Assembly (NCBI RefSeq): GCF_014696315.1
Contig: NZ_JACJPX010000057.1
Coordinates: 1-53,451 of the forward strand
Reading direction: 5' to 3'
DNA from: Calothrix membranacea FACHB-236
GTDB lineage: Bacteria > Cyanobacteriota > Cyanobacteriia > Cyanobacteriales > Nostocaceae
DNA length: 53,451 bases
Shown in pieces: positions 42,938 through 50,976 of this stretch. The position numbers were made by a program, and so were the translations under genes. The notes under the pieces are model-generated. The model was not told where the DNA came from, did not search any database, and saw nothing but the letters and a program-made list of their open reading frames with translations. Position 1 is the first letter of the stretch. Every line of letters starts with the position of its first letter.

Positions 42938-43588
42938 ATGTTAACAATTGAGTTATCAACATCTGCTACAGCCTTAAAGCGTCGTTATGCTGGAGCGATC
43001 GCAGCTTTAATATTACTTAGCTTACTGTGTTCCTTGAGTGGATTACCGATTCATCAGTCAATTTCTAATTGCTGGGAAGGCTTGCTTTGGGGAATCGCAG
43101 ATCCGGTAGTTAGTTTAAATAGTCTGGCTAGCCTTGTAGCCATTGGCTTATTCTGTGCTGGGATGAATCGTGGTGTATTGATTGCTGCATCTTTTTTGTC
43201 AGCATCAGTGTTGGGGATAGTGATTCATCTGTTCTATGTAAATTTAGTAGGTGCAGAAATCGGAATTGCAGCTTCCACCATTGCTGTTGGTACTATGTTA
43301 ATGATGTCAATTCAACCGAATTGGCTGTTACTTTCAGTGCTGGGTGCGATCGCAGGGTTATTTCACGGTTATGCTGGTGCTGAATCTATCATTAATACAG
43401 AAATACTACCCTTAATTATTTACGTACTGGGCTTTACTGTAACTCAATGTGCAGTAATAATGAGTGCCAGAGAAATTTACCCTATGTTACTAAATAAAAT
43501 TGGTTTCGTAGGATTAGCTGTTTGTGCCATCAGTATGGCATTTTTGAGCAATACATTTCACTCTGTAATTTTCTCATTCCTAGGCTAA
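42938..43588 (+). CDS. HupE/UreJ-family membrane protein, degenerate metal motif
   Basis: A 216-aa polytopic membrane protein with about six hydrophobic helices, resembling HupE/UreJ, proposed nickel or cobalt permeases. The C-terminal signature is present (GAIAGLFHGYAGAESI). The N-terminal signature, usually HPxxGxDHxxxM, reads ADPVVSLNSLASLVAIGLF here: the His and Asp-His that would bind metal are missing. It may therefore carry something else or be non-functional as a metal permease. Start at ATG 42938; a TTG precedes it. It is downstream of the STRR tract and convergent with a sugar transferase, separated by a strong hairpin. No urease or hydrogenase gene is adjacent. Confidence 0.75.
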   Translation: MLTIELSTSATALKRRYAGAIAALILLSLLCSLSGLPIHQSISNCWEGLLWGIADPVVSLNSLASLVAIGLFCAGMNRGVLIAASFLSASVLGIVIHLFYVNLVGAEIGIAASTIAVGTMLMMSIQPNWLLLSVLGAIAGLFHGYAGAESIINTEILPLIIYVLGFTVTQCAVIMSAREIYPMLLNKIGFVGLAVCAISMAFLSNTFHSVIFSFLG

Positions 43589-43592
43589 AGCG

Positions 43593-43632
43593 AGTAGCAC
43601 CTAAAAAATATTTTCATCTTTTAGGTGCTACT
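43593..43632. terminator. Perfect 14-bp hairpin between convergent genes
   Basis: AGTAGCACCTAAAA (43593-43606) and TTTTAGGTGCTACT (43619-43632) with a 12-base loop. It starts 5 bases after the HupE-like stop and lies 35 bases from the sugar transferase stop. The A/T-ended stem can give a T run on either strand, so it is probably a bidirectional terminator. Confidence 0.75.
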
Positions 43633-43666
43633 GAAGGACTGATAACTTTTACATCCTATCTGAAAA

Positions 43667-44344
43667 TTAGCAGGCTCCGACTTTATGGAAAATTACATAA
43701 AATGTTTTTCCAATCAAGAATAAGTCGTAGAATAGATGCCAATTTTCTTGGTAACGCAGATCTAAATCAACAATTTGTTCAAAATCTGTGACTTGAGAAC
43801 GACCGTTCACTTGCCATTCGCCAGTCAAACCAGGTTTGACATTTAAGCGTTGCCAATGGCGTGGTGTGTAGTTAACTACTTCATCATCAGTTGGTGGACG
43901 TGTACCCACTAAACTCATGTCACCAATGAGAACATTCCAAAATTGAGGCAATTCATCTAAGCTAGTACGTCTCAAAAAGCGCCCTACCTGAGTGACTCGA
44001 AAATCATTTTGATTTTTAAATATGAGTCCTTTTGCTTCATTTTTAACTAGAGATTTTAAATGTTCTGCATTAGTAACCATTGAGCGAAATTTGCGGATTA
44101 TAAATGGTTTACCTCGCAGCCCATAGCGTTTCTGGGCGAAGAAAATTGGCCCTGGGCTATCGAGTTTGATAGCAATTGCTATTGGTACAAATACAATTGC
44201 TAAAATCAATAGCCCAACTAAGCTACCTAAAATGTCTAGACAACGTTTAAATTTAGATTTTAAAGATGGGTGAGGAATAAATTGTAATTCCCAAGCTTTT
44301 AAATTGTCACTATGACCAATGCTGTGTGAGGGTGTGGGGTGCAT
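43667..44344 (-). CDS. Sugar transferase (ExoY/WcaJ-type), paralogue of 19076-19753
   Basis: A 225-aa monotopic phosphoglycosyltransferase, the same length as the enzyme at 19076-19753 and nearly identical in its catalytic core. It has the membrane helix LDILGSLVGLLILAIVFVPI, PGPIFFAQKRYGLRGKPF, KFRSMVTNAEHLKSLV, SLDELPQFWNVLI, SLVGTRPP and KPGLTGEWQVNGRSQVTDF. It should also start polysaccharide chains on undecaprenyl phosphate. No glycosyltransferase or polymerase is nearby, so it is an orphan, unlike its paralogue. It likely serves a different glycan or a different condition. ggcggga just before the ATG gives a weak ribosome-binding site. Confidence 0.93.
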   Translation of the reverse strand: MHPTPSHSIGHSDNLKAWELQFIPHPSLKSKFKRCLDILGSLVGLLILAIVFVPIAIAIKLDSPGPIFFAQKRYGLRGKPFIIRKFRSMVTNAEHLKSLVKNEAKGLIFKNQNDFRVTQVGRFLRRTSLDELPQFWNVLIGDMSLVGTRPPTDDEVVNYTPRHWQRLNVKPGLTGEWQVNGRSQVTDFEQIVDLDLRYQENWHLFYDLFLIGKTFYVIFHKVGAC

Positions 44345-44713
44345 GATCCCGCCTAATACCTAGGTAAATAAAAGTAGAATTACTTAACCTTTATTTGAAT
44401 ATATACTTAAGTGTCTTTCAAATTTGTATTTTCCCGTAAATTTACTTAATCTTTAATCAGCTCGCTGATATTCTGATTTTTTATATTTTTGGGATAAAGT
44501 TGATTAAATCTCTTGAGTGTAATTTGAATAAATAATTATTACAATCCGGAATCAAGTTAATTCTCCCTGAATTAACAACCGAGTAAATACGTAAAGATTA
44601 TCAATTATCTTTGAGAAAGTGGCTGATAGCTGGTGTTAATGCGTATATTAAATTATTCAATATCCGTAAGTATATGACGGTATTGGTTGATCAAAATTGG
44701 GGTGGTAAAGAAA
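44345..44713. other. AT-rich promoter gap
   Basis: A 369-base AT-rich gap between divergent genes (the sugar transferase leftwards, the coiled-coil gene rightwards). I find no repeat or hairpin. ggggtggtaaagaaa before 44714 supplies a ribosome-binding site. Confidence 0.45.
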
Positions 44714-45016
44714 ATGATTTCAACAAGTGTGGAAGTTAAAATAACTCGCTTAGAATCGATTGTTGAACAAATCGGTGAAGCAGTACTTTCTACAACAGAG
44801 ACAATTGAGAGTCTCGCGCAAAGACTGGAGACTCTCAGTGTACAAGTAGAAGAACAAGGAAAGCAGCTACAGCAACAGGGCTATCAAATTTTTGCATTGT
44901 GTGATGCTGTACAAACCTTGGCAGAATCTCAGGATGATTCCTTACAAAAACTCAGCCAACTGACACAAACTCTGGATAAACTTATGATTCTGTTACAAGG
45001 TTCAGATGATGAGTGA
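44714..45016 (+). CDS. Small coiled-coil protein, unknown function
   Basis: I do not recognise this 100-aa acidic helical protein. Almost the whole length is heptad-compatible (ITRLESIVEQIGEAV, TIESLAQRLETLSVQVEEQ, LQKLSQLTQTLDKLMILLQG), so it should form a parallel coiled coil or helical bundle. It has one Cys (LCDAVQTL) and no signal or membrane segment. The ATG at 44714 has a purine-rich site (ggggtgg) upstream; the frame is open nine codons more. It is followed by STRR-type repeats and is not obviously linked to either neighbour. Confidence 0.7.
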   Translation: MISTSVEVKITRLESIVEQIGEAVLSTTETIESLAQRLETLSVQVEEQGKQLQQQGYQIFALCDAVQTLAESQDDSLQKLSQLTQTLDKLMILLQGSDDE

Positions 45017-45025
45017 TTGGGGACA

Positions 45026-45116
45026 AAGAGGCAGGGGAGCAGGGAGCAGGGAGCAGGGAGCAGGGGAGAAATATCTATTACCCATTACCAATTACCCATT
45101 ACCCATTACCAAACCA
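45026..45116. repeat. STRR-like heptamer repeats
   Basis: Tandem agcaggg units (gggagcagggagcagggagc) and then attacccattaccaattacc-type units, filling the gap between the coiled-coil gene and surE. Confidence 0.85.
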
Positions 45117-45121
45117 CAAAA

Positions 45122-45802
45122 TTAAACTCTTAATTTGGTAACAGCAATGTTCCCAGAAAAACAGACATCGACATCGCTACCAGGGGTGCGATCGCGTTTG
45201 CCGTATTCGCCGACATAATAAAAATCGTCGCCTTCAGCTCGATAGTTAATTGGTAAAGCTTTGGTACAGGGTTGGCAAAAGACTACTTCTGGTTCTGGTT
45301 CTCCTGGTTGTAGATGTGGAAGATTAACGTTCCAAAAAGTTCCAGGTTCCAGGGGACGCTGGAGTAAATCAGCCAAAACTTCAGATGTTAACTTGGCTGC
45401 AAATTCCCAGTCAAAATTTTGCTTGGCTTTGCGATAGTGAGAAATTGCAATTCCCGGAATACCATTCATCGCCGCTTCGCGCACCGCCGCCACAGTACCA
45501 GAAATATAAGCATCTACGCCTAAGTTTCCCCCAGCATTGATTCCCGACAACACAAATTTAATATCTTCACTAATTTGTGATATGGCAATTCTCACACAAT
45601 CAGCGGGAGTACCTGCGATCGCATATTCAGTTTCCGAACGTCGCTGGAGGGTGATGGGGCGAGTTGTGGTAACTTGATGTCCACAGCCAGATTGATGATC
45701 TCTTGGCGCAGCAATAATTACATTTTTGTCTTTGACAGCTTTGTGCAGCGCTTTAATTCCAGGAGCATCGATACCGTCGTCGTTAGTGAGGATGATAGTC
45801 AT
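45122..45802 (-). CDS. surE: 5'/3'-nucleotidase SurE
   Basis: A 226-aa metal-dependent phosphatase that removes phosphate from nucleoside 5'- and 3'-monophosphates and short polyphosphate in the cytoplasm. The signature ILTNDDGIDAPGIKAL contains the Asp-Asp metal site. HQSGCGHQVTTTRP and AGTPADCVRIAI follow, then VLSGINAGGNLGVDAYISGT (Asn metal ligand and GxN motif), AVREAAMNGIPGIAIS and VNLPHLQPG. Length is typical. I chose the ATG at 45802, since SurE proteins start directly at the (M)xILxTNDDG strand; the frame is open seven codons further. No clear ribosome-binding site. Neighbours are unrelated. Confidence 0.95.
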   Translation of the reverse strand: MTIILTNDDGIDAPGIKALHKAVKDKNVIIAAPRDHQSGCGHQVTTTRPITLQRRSETEYAIAGTPADCVRIAISQISEDIKFVLSGINAGGNLGVDAYISGTVAAVREAAMNGIPGIAISHYRKAKQNFDWEFAAKLTSEVLADLLQRPLEPGTFWNVNLPHLQPGEPEPEVVFCQPCTKALPINYRAEGDDFYYVGEYGKRDRTPGSDVDVCFSGNIAVTKLRV

Positions 45803-45945
45803 AAAATTTATCTGATGAGCCAAGCATCAATTGCTATGGAATTTTATCGCCAACCGCCGCTAGAGTCTAATCATCTCCTGCAACCGATTCCATTGCCTTA
45901 CTTGTAAGCTATTCTGCTTTTAAGTTGCACAATCCATCGTGAGGG

Positions 45946-45983
45946 CTGTTGACGGTTGAGCGTTAACAGTCAACCGTCAACAG
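45946..45983. repeat. Inverted repeat of the gttgac/gttaac family
   Basis: CTGTTGACGGTTG (45946-45958) and CAACCGTCAACAG (45971-45983) pair perfectly over 13 bases; the loop adds gttaacagt, itself repeat-like. A related hairpin lies at 48072-48105. It is placed downstream of uma2, so it may also act as terminator. Confidence 0.65.
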
Positions 45984-46083
45984 TTAACAACCTTGATTAG
46001 TATTTATGCAATTTAGGCGCGCATTAGCTTATCAGTTTCTTCATTTCAGACTTTAGACTTGATACTTTAGCCTTTTTTATTAG

Positions 46084-46647
46084 CTAAACTTGCAACTCAA
46101 ACCCAGGTAATATATCTTCTCCAGAAAGAATTGCTGGCATTTGTAAAATTTCTACAGCTTGATTGAGGCGATAAATTTCTACTCTTGCGTCTTGAGGATT
46201 AATCAGCCAACCTAAACGCAAACCATTTTCTATGTATTCCTGCATTTTGTCTTGCAGAGTTTTTAGCCTATCTGTTTCAGAACGCAGTTCAATGGCAAAA
46301 TCAGGTACAAGTGGCGGAAATTTTTTTCGCTGTTCTGGTGTTAAAGTTTCCCAGCGTTCCAACTTTATCCAAGCCACATCAGGGGAACGTTTGGCACCAT
46401 TTGGCAGGATAAAAATAGTTGAAGAACTAAAAACTTTACCTAATTTAGCTTGACGGTTCCAATTATTCAAGTCTGTAATTAAGTCTGCTTCTTGATTTCC
46501 GCTTTCTCCTCCTACTGGTGGCACAATGATTAATTCTCCTGCTGCATTCATTTCTAAGCTTAAATCTTGATTAGCAATACATAATTGATAAAATTGCTCA
46601 TCAGTTAAATGAGCAATCGGTTCGAGATTGAGGACAACAGTATTCAT
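46084..46647 (-). CDS. Uma2-family protein (PD-(D/E)xK nuclease-like)
   Basis: A 187-aa Uma2 (formerly DUF820) protein, a very expanded cyanobacterial family with a restriction-nuclease-like fold and mostly unknown role. Visible features: HLTDEQFYQLCIANQDL, the Gly-rich turn ELIIVPPVGGESGNQEADL, TIFILPNGAKRSPDVAWIKL (the PD motif Asp), PDFAIELRSETDRLKTLQDK (the E-x-K-like strand) and WLINPQDARVEIYRL. Length is normal and all motifs are intact. A remnant of a second Uma2 gene lies 136 bases away on the other strand. Confidence 0.92.
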   Translation of the reverse strand: MNTVVLNLEPIAHLTDEQFYQLCIANQDLSLEMNAAGELIIVPPVGGESGNQEADLITDLNNWNRQAKLGKVFSSSTIFILPNGAKRSPDVAWIKLERWETLTPEQRKKFPPLVPDFAIELRSETDRLKTLQDKMQEYIENGLRLGWLINPQDARVEIYRLNQAVEILQMPAILSGEDILPGFELQV

Positions 46648-46782
46648 TAAACTTTTCCTCGTGCTTTTTTGCTAACGCTTAGTTGCCTTTAGCTACAAGT
46701 TTAGCAGTGTAAATTAATCTCTTTTTCTTCATTCACAGCTTTGCTAGAGTGAGGATGATTCGGCAACTTTGAGGATTGGCAA

Positions 46783-46890
46783 ATGGTTAGAGAGTACTCA
46801 CCCGAAATACAATCCAATTCGCCACAACGAAATCTACCACCGCTTCAAAGTGGAGATCGCCTGTCTCGCCCAGAATTTGAACGGCGTTAA
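46783..46890 (+). pseudogene. Uma2 gene remnant (N-terminus only)
   Basis: The plus frame from ATG 46783 reads MVREYSPEIQSN and then NLPPLQSGDRLSRPEFERR before a stop. PPLxxGDRLxRPEFERRY is the standard start of another Uma2 subgroup (normally followed by 'EAMP...AELIEG'). Nothing after the stop continues the family in any frame I checked. The gene is therefore a decayed or truncated copy, 136 bases from an intact but different Uma2 gene. Confidence 0.75.
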
Positions 46891-47117
46891 AAGAAGTAAA
46901 AGAGCGATCGCTTCTATGTTGCTTCTCAAGTTTTGTTTCAATGTTGTAGTGTTTTCTCAAAAACATAGCAAAAAAGCACAAATCCTCACTCTCAGCAAAA
47001 TGCAGATATTACATTGGTGAGGATTAAGCAGGCTAAAAGCCGCAAATATTAAATAAACTTAGCTATTTCACAATAAATGCCAATTACGTGATATTATGCC
47101 GTCATGGTTTGCAAATT

Positions 47118-47160
47118 CCGCCCAATTTTAGATAAATCCCTAAATTGGGCGGTGTTTCTT
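47118..47160 (+). terminator. Hairpin with T-rich tail
   Basis: CCGCCCAATTTTAG (47118-47131) and CTAAATTGGGCGG (47140-47152) form a 13-bp stem with one bulge, followed by tgtttctt. It could end a transcript from the Uma2 remnant or an unseen RNA, or act upstream of psb32. Confidence 0.5.
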
Positions 47161-47318
47161 GTTGGTAGTTAGCTCGTAACTAAGCCACAAAAATTTCCTC
47201 AATAAAATCTATCTTTGGGGTGTAGCGAAAACTTCCCTATATAAAAACCTATCAACCAGGTGATTTTGACATTGGTTGTGTAGTATTTTTGGTGCAAGTC
47301 TGTCTTAAGGTTTATCCA

Positions 47319-48062
47319 ATGAAACAGCTCCTCAACCAAGTACTTATCATCCAAAAATACCTGATTAGGCTACTTCTGCCACTAATTGCGATCGCTCTAG
47401 TTTCTTTTTTAGTTGTACCATCGGCGTTAGCTACTGGTGCATATCAAATACCTGATCTAGCTGCTGATAATAGCACCTGGGTAGTAGATGAAGCAGATGC
47501 GATTAGCCGGATCAATGAAGGTAAGATTAGCAGCACTTTATCGGATTTAGCAAAACAAACTGGATACGAAACCAGAATAGTCACCATCCGCCGACTTGAC
47601 TATGGGGAAACACCAGAAAGTTTCGCCAAAGCGTTGTTTGAAAAGTGGTTTCCCAGCAAAGAAGCACAGGCCAATCAAACTTTATTGGTCATTGACACTG
47701 TAACAAATGGTACAGCAATTATTACAGGCGATAAAGTCAAGTCTTTGCTGACAGACTCTATTGCTGAGAGTGTAGCTTCTGAAACCCTAATGGCACCATT
47801 ACGTGATGGTAACAAATACAACCAAGCATTTTTAGATGCGAGCGATCGCCTAGTCGCCGTTCTCTCTGGACAAACCGATCCCGGCCCGCCAAAAATCGTT
47901 GAGAATGTGCAGGTAGAAGGCACATTTAAGACAGCAGAAGAAACTAACAAAGATAAAGGTAATGCTACTGCTTGGGTGGTAGGGCTATTAATTGCCGCTA
48001 CTGTGATCCCAATGGCAACTTACTATCTTTACCAAGTTAATCAACCATCGAATAATGGTTAA
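47319..48062 (+). CDS. psb32: TPM-domain protein, Psb32-like (photosystem II repair)
   Basis: A 247-aa thylakoid-lumen/periplasm-facing membrane protein. It has an N-terminal signal/anchor (LLLPLIAIALVSFLVVPSAL, then ATGAYQIP), a TPM (TLP18.3/Psb32/MOLO-1) phosphatase-like domain of about residues 50-185 and a C-terminal membrane helix (WVVGLLIAATVIPMATYYLY). The TPM domain shows VVDEADAISRINEGKIS, LSDLAKQTGYETRIVTIRRL, PSKEAQANQTLLVIDTVTNG and AIITGDKVKSLLTD. The single-anchor layout is that of Psb32, which protects and repairs photosystem II under light stress in Synechocystis. I chose the ATG at 47319; the frame is open ten codons more. No neighbour of photosystem function is seen. Confidence 0.88.
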   Translation: MKQLLNQVLIIQKYLIRLLLPLIAIALVSFLVVPSALATGAYQIPDLAADNSTWVVDEADAISRINEGKISSTLSDLAKQTGYETRIVTIRRLDYGETPESFAKALFEKWFPSKEAQANQTLLVIDTVTNGTAIITGDKVKSLLTDSIAESVASETLMAPLRDGNKYNQAFLDASDRLVAVLSGQTDPGPPKIVENVQVEGTFKTAEETNKDKGNATAWVVGLLIAATVIPMATYYLYQVNQPSNNG

Positions 48063-48071
48063 TAGTTGACT

Positions 48072-48105
48072 GTTGACTGTTAACCGTCAATTGTTAACGG
48101 TCAAC
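48072..48105. terminator. Hairpin between convergent genes, gttaac repeat family
   Basis: GTTGACTGTTAAC (48072-48084) pairs with GTTAACGGTCAAC (48093-48105) over 13 bases with one T-G wobble. It is 10 bases after the psb32 stop and 16 bases from the next gene's stop, so it probably terminates both. Related in sequence to the repeat at 45946. Confidence 0.7.
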
Positions 48106-48120
48106 AATTAGCATTTTAGT

Positions 48121-48510
48121 TTAATCTTGAATGTACTCTTGCCCTGTCACTAAAGCGACCTCAGCGCGCACAAATTCTCTACCTAAATAGGCTGCATGGT
48201 CTAAAAAACTTACCGGACAGGGCTGAGTTTCTTCAAATATTTTGACGGAAAGTTCTTTGGCTGTTCTCCCACTAAATACAGTTGTATGAGTTCTTTGGAC
48301 TTTGCCTTTAGCCGGAATTACCTTCCCGGTTTCGGGATCTACAGCTAAACCACGCTCATCAATTACATTTGTAAAATGCTTGGCATAAATTAACTTTGCT
48401 TCCCGATCCAAGTAGATAATGAAATATCCGCTAGGGTCAAGGTCAATATGACGCTGAGAAAGCTGATCGTCAATTACAGCCAAGTCTTCTACCATCAAAT
48501 CCATAGTCAT
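48121..48510 (-). CDS. DUF4346-type protein
   Basis: A 129-aa protein that I place in the cyanobacterial DUF4346 group from its core: IDLDPSGYFIIYLDREAKLI, YAKHFTNVIDERGLAVDPET and GKVIPAKGKVQRTHTTVFSG. TAKELSVKIFEETQPCPVSF and DHAAYLGREFVRAEVAL follow. The fold is predicted alpha/beta and soluble, with one Cys, no signal and no membrane segment. The function is unknown. It is convergent with psb32 across a hairpin and sits upstream of the FemAB/GNAT-like gene in reverse order, 104 bases away on the same strand. The second ATG (48504) is an alternative start. Confidence 0.75.
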   Translation of the reverse strand: MTMDLMVEDLAVIDDQLSQRHIDLDPSGYFIIYLDREAKLIYAKHFTNVIDERGLAVDPETGKVIPAKGKVQRTHTTVFSGRTAKELSVKIFEETQPCPVSFLDHAAYLGREFVRAEVALVTGQEYIQD

Positions 48511-48614
48511 TTTTTAAATCAGATTTCTGCAAATTTTTTTCTACTTCATTTCCAGTGTAATTCTTCCGTTCATCACTTCCTGTAGATTCTGCGTAATTTT
48601 GCCATTTCTGATGG

Positions 48615-49796
48615 CTAATCATTTTGGTTACTAAAAGGTAACTCAGCATTCATCGCTTCAATTTCTTGCTGTTCGAGTTGATTAACTTCCCGAATATAAG
48701 GCAGTAAAATTTGCTCTAAACGGGCGTTGTAAAAGCGGTGCAAACTGTGATTTGGCTTGGCGGGAAAGCCGCGCCGTTTTTTGTGTCTTCCACCAGCGCC
48801 AGGATCAAACATTTGGATATCATGAGCGATCGCCCACTCAATCGGCGAGTAATAGCAAGCATCAAAATGTAGGCAATCTATCTCTTGAAAACTGCCCCAA
48901 TAGCGACCATATAATCTATCACCTTTATATAAACAAAAAGACATTCCTAGGGGGTGACGATTATCTTGCTCGCTATAAGCAGGGAAAAACACGACTCGAT
49001 GGCGATAATTGCTATGTAATTGCTCAAAAAAGCGTTTTGTCAGGTATTTACTACCCCACCAACCGAACTTATCACAGGTATCGGCATAGAACTGGTACAT
49101 CAAGGGAAACAAAGAATGGGGAATTTCATCACCCGTCAGTGGTTGCAGTATTAAACCAGCTTTTTCAACTGCTTTGCGTTCCCGCTTAATATTGCGGCGT
49201 TGATTGGCGTTGAATACAGCTAGGTAATCATCAAAATTCTTAAATCCATCATTTTCCCAAATGTAACTGTGATGCAACCAACTGCTAAAACCTTGCCGTT
49301 CTAGCACAGCACGCCATTCGGGATCGACATAGAGAAAATGACACCCAGAGATGCGATTTTGGGAACAGAAAGAATCAATCTCATGCACCATCATGGCTGT
49401 AATTTCATCTTCATCTTCGCCAGGTGCAATTAAAAAGCGATAGCCTTCAGCTGGAGTAAATGGTGTCATGCCCAACAATTTTGGGTAATAGTCTACCCCA
49501 ATACGTTCAGCTAAACTTGCCCACTGGTGATCGAAGACAAATTCCCCCGCACTATGTCCTTTCAAATAAAGTGGAGCTGCAGCAATCAGCGTTCTGTCGC
49601 GCCATAAAGTCAAGTGATTAGGTAACCAACCAGCTTTCCTGGTAGCGCTGTGGGATGTTTCTAGATTATTTAGCCACTCCCACTCTAAAAAAGGAGTTTT
49701 CAGTGGTAATGCTAAAGCATCCCAAGCTTCTTGAGGTATCTCAGCAATTTTGCTGATCCAAGCAATAGAATAGCGAGGTTTCAGTTTTTCTACCAT
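48615..49796 (-). CDS. FemAB/GNAT-like acyltransferase (PF04339 type)
   Basis: A 393-aa protein of the 'peptidogalycan biosynthesis' COG3146 family, predicted to have two GNAT-like folds. Typical segments are TPFLEWEWLNNLETSHSATR, AAAPLYLKGHSAGEFVFDHQ, FNANQRRNIKRERKAVEKAG, LMYQFYADTCDKFGWWGSKY, PLGMSFCLYKGDRLYGRYWG and FDPGAGGRHKKRRGFPAKPN. No signal peptide. The name suggests acyl or aminoacyl transfer onto cell-wall or lipid material, but no member has, to my knowledge, an established substrate, so I do not claim one. The gene is alone on its strand between STRR repeats and a DUF4346 gene. Confidence 0.88.
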   Translation of the reverse strand: MVEKLKPRYSIAWISKIAEIPQEAWDALALPLKTPFLEWEWLNNLETSHSATRKAGWLPNHLTLWRDRTLIAAAPLYLKGHSAGEFVFDHQWASLAERIGVDYYPKLLGMTPFTPAEGYRFLIAPGEDEDEITAMMVHEIDSFCSQNRISGCHFLYVDPEWRAVLERQGFSSWLHHSYIWENDGFKNFDDYLAVFNANQRRNIKRERKAVEKAGLILQPLTGDEIPHSLFPLMYQFYADTCDKFGWWGSKYLTKRFFEQLHSNYRHRVVFFPAYSEQDNRHPLGMSFCLYKGDRLYGRYWGSFQEIDCLHFDACYYSPIEWAIAHDIQMFDPGAGGRHKKRRGFPAKPNHSLHRFYNARLEQILLPYIREVNQLEQQEIEAMNAELPFSNQND

Positions 49797-49992
49797 CGTC
49801 TTAGGGAATGGGGACTGGGGGGTGGGGATTGGGGATCGGATACTGGGGACTGGGAACTGGGGATGAAGAAGATGAGGGAGATGAGGGAGATGAGGGAGAT
49901 AGGAAAATTACCATTAGCAATTACCAATGCCCTATGCCCCATGCCCTATGCCCCATACCCAATTTCCAATACCCAATCTTTTTTAGGGTAAT
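49797..49992. repeat. STRR-like heptamers
   Basis: ggggactggggggtggggat, tgagggagatgagggagatg and ccatgccctatgccccatac-type units fill the gap between the acyltransferase start and the RibD-like stop. Two overlapping plus-strand frames here are translated repeats. Confidence 0.85.
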
Positions 49993-50685
49993 CTAAGATG
50001 CTGGTCGTTGCAGGCGATAGTGTAAAAACACTTCCTGATCGACCTGGTTAACCTCTAGAAGTTCGAGGCGGGGTGCTAAATTAGCAGGAAATCCAGTACT
50101 TTCCGCAGGTGTGGGTGCGGTAGCACCAGCCAAAATCAGTGGACATACGGTTAACCATAATTCATCTATTAAATCTAATTCCAACATTGAAGCTACTAAT
50201 TCGCCGCCCCCCAGTATCACTAAGCGTGTTATATGTAGAAGTGCCAGGTGTTGCAACGCTGCCAGAAGGTCTATCTTGCCTTGTGGTGTTTCAAAAACTA
50301 AAATCTGCTCAAACTCTGAGCGTCCTCGCCAAAAACTTGCCCCGGCTGTAGTCGTGAGCAACCAACGTGGAACAGGTTGTTGAAAAAAGTGAATTTCCGG
50401 ATTCAGGTTACTTGATTGTGTAATGACTATATGAACTGGCTGGGTAGATTTGCCCGCTTGTGTTCGATTTTGCAGCAATGTTGGATGTGATACGGTTAAT
50501 GTAGTACCGTATGCACGGAGAGTCCCGGCACCGAAGAGAGTGGCATCAGAGGCAGCGATTTGTTTTTCCAGGTGTGCTTTATCAGCCTTTGAGCCGAAGC
50601 GAGCAGGCGATCGCCTAGAATCTGCTATCTTGCCATCTGCACTCATTGCCAAAACCACTGTGGTATGAGGACGATGTTGCACCAT
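49993..50685 (-). CDS. RibD C-terminal-domain reductase (dihydrofolate-reductase-like)
   Basis: A 230-aa soluble NADPH-dependent reductase with the RibD C-terminal fold. It begins TVVLAMSADGKIADSRRSPA with the SxDGKI start, has DATLFGAGTLRAYGTTLTV, LVILGGGELVASMLELDLID (the GGG nucleotide site) and ELWLTVCPLILAG. The deaminase half of RibD is absent. It may reduce the riboflavin precursor 5-amino-6-ribosylamino-uracil-phosphate or a folate-like substrate; the family is often used outside riboflavin synthesis. Length is normal for the stand-alone type. No riboflavin gene is near. Confidence 0.88.
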   Translation of the reverse strand: MVQHRPHTTVVLAMSADGKIADSRRSPARFGSKADKAHLEKQIAASDATLFGAGTLRAYGTTLTVSHPTLLQNRTQAGKSTQPVHIVITQSSNLNPEIHFFQQPVPRWLLTTTAGASFWRGRSEFEQILVFETPQGKIDLLAALQHLALLHITRLVILGGGELVASMLELDLIDELWLTVCPLILAGATAPTPAESTGFPANLAPRLELLEVNQVDQEVFLHYRLQRPAS

Positions 50686-50976
50686 TTAGTTGCTTTGAAA
50701 TTTAGAATTTTTTCTTGCTGTATGTTATTTACCAAAAATTCATATATGCAAGCTGTTGTTTAGTGATTTCCCTATTGTAGAGATATGCAACACAAGTCTT
50801 GTTTACATCTAACCTCCGGGGGTTTTGGTATACCAGGTTTCATTTTGCTGATGCGAACTTTGTTATTTTTAGAATTTGTCAATAAACTAGTCATAACTTA
50901 ATGCAATGTCTCATATAGCTGGTTTAATTGCATATCTTTGGCTGTTGTGGTTTGCAGATGCGAAGTGAGACGTTAG

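Larger units (their letters stand above)
46648..47318. other. 671-base gap: Uma2 remnant and two hairpins
   Basis: Contains the Uma2 5' remnant at 46783-46890, an inverted pair AATCCTCAC (46981-46989) / GTGAGGATT (47017-47025), and the hairpin 47118-47152. No full gene. Frames of 83 and 64 codons here (46769-47020 plus; 46787-46981 minus) overlap the remnant and are not credible genes. Confidence 0.6.

Noticed and set aside
46769-47020. 83-codon plus frame
   Set aside because: It is in a different frame from the Uma2 remnant in the same place and shows no protein-like composition.
48752-49189. Plus-strand 145-codon open frame
   Set aside because: Antisense to the FemAB/GNAT-like gene, which has clear family motifs; no recognisable protein on this strand.
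49808-49991. Two overlapping frames upstream of the acyltransferase
   Set aside because: Translations of heptamer repeats (Gly/Trp/Glu-rich), not proteins.
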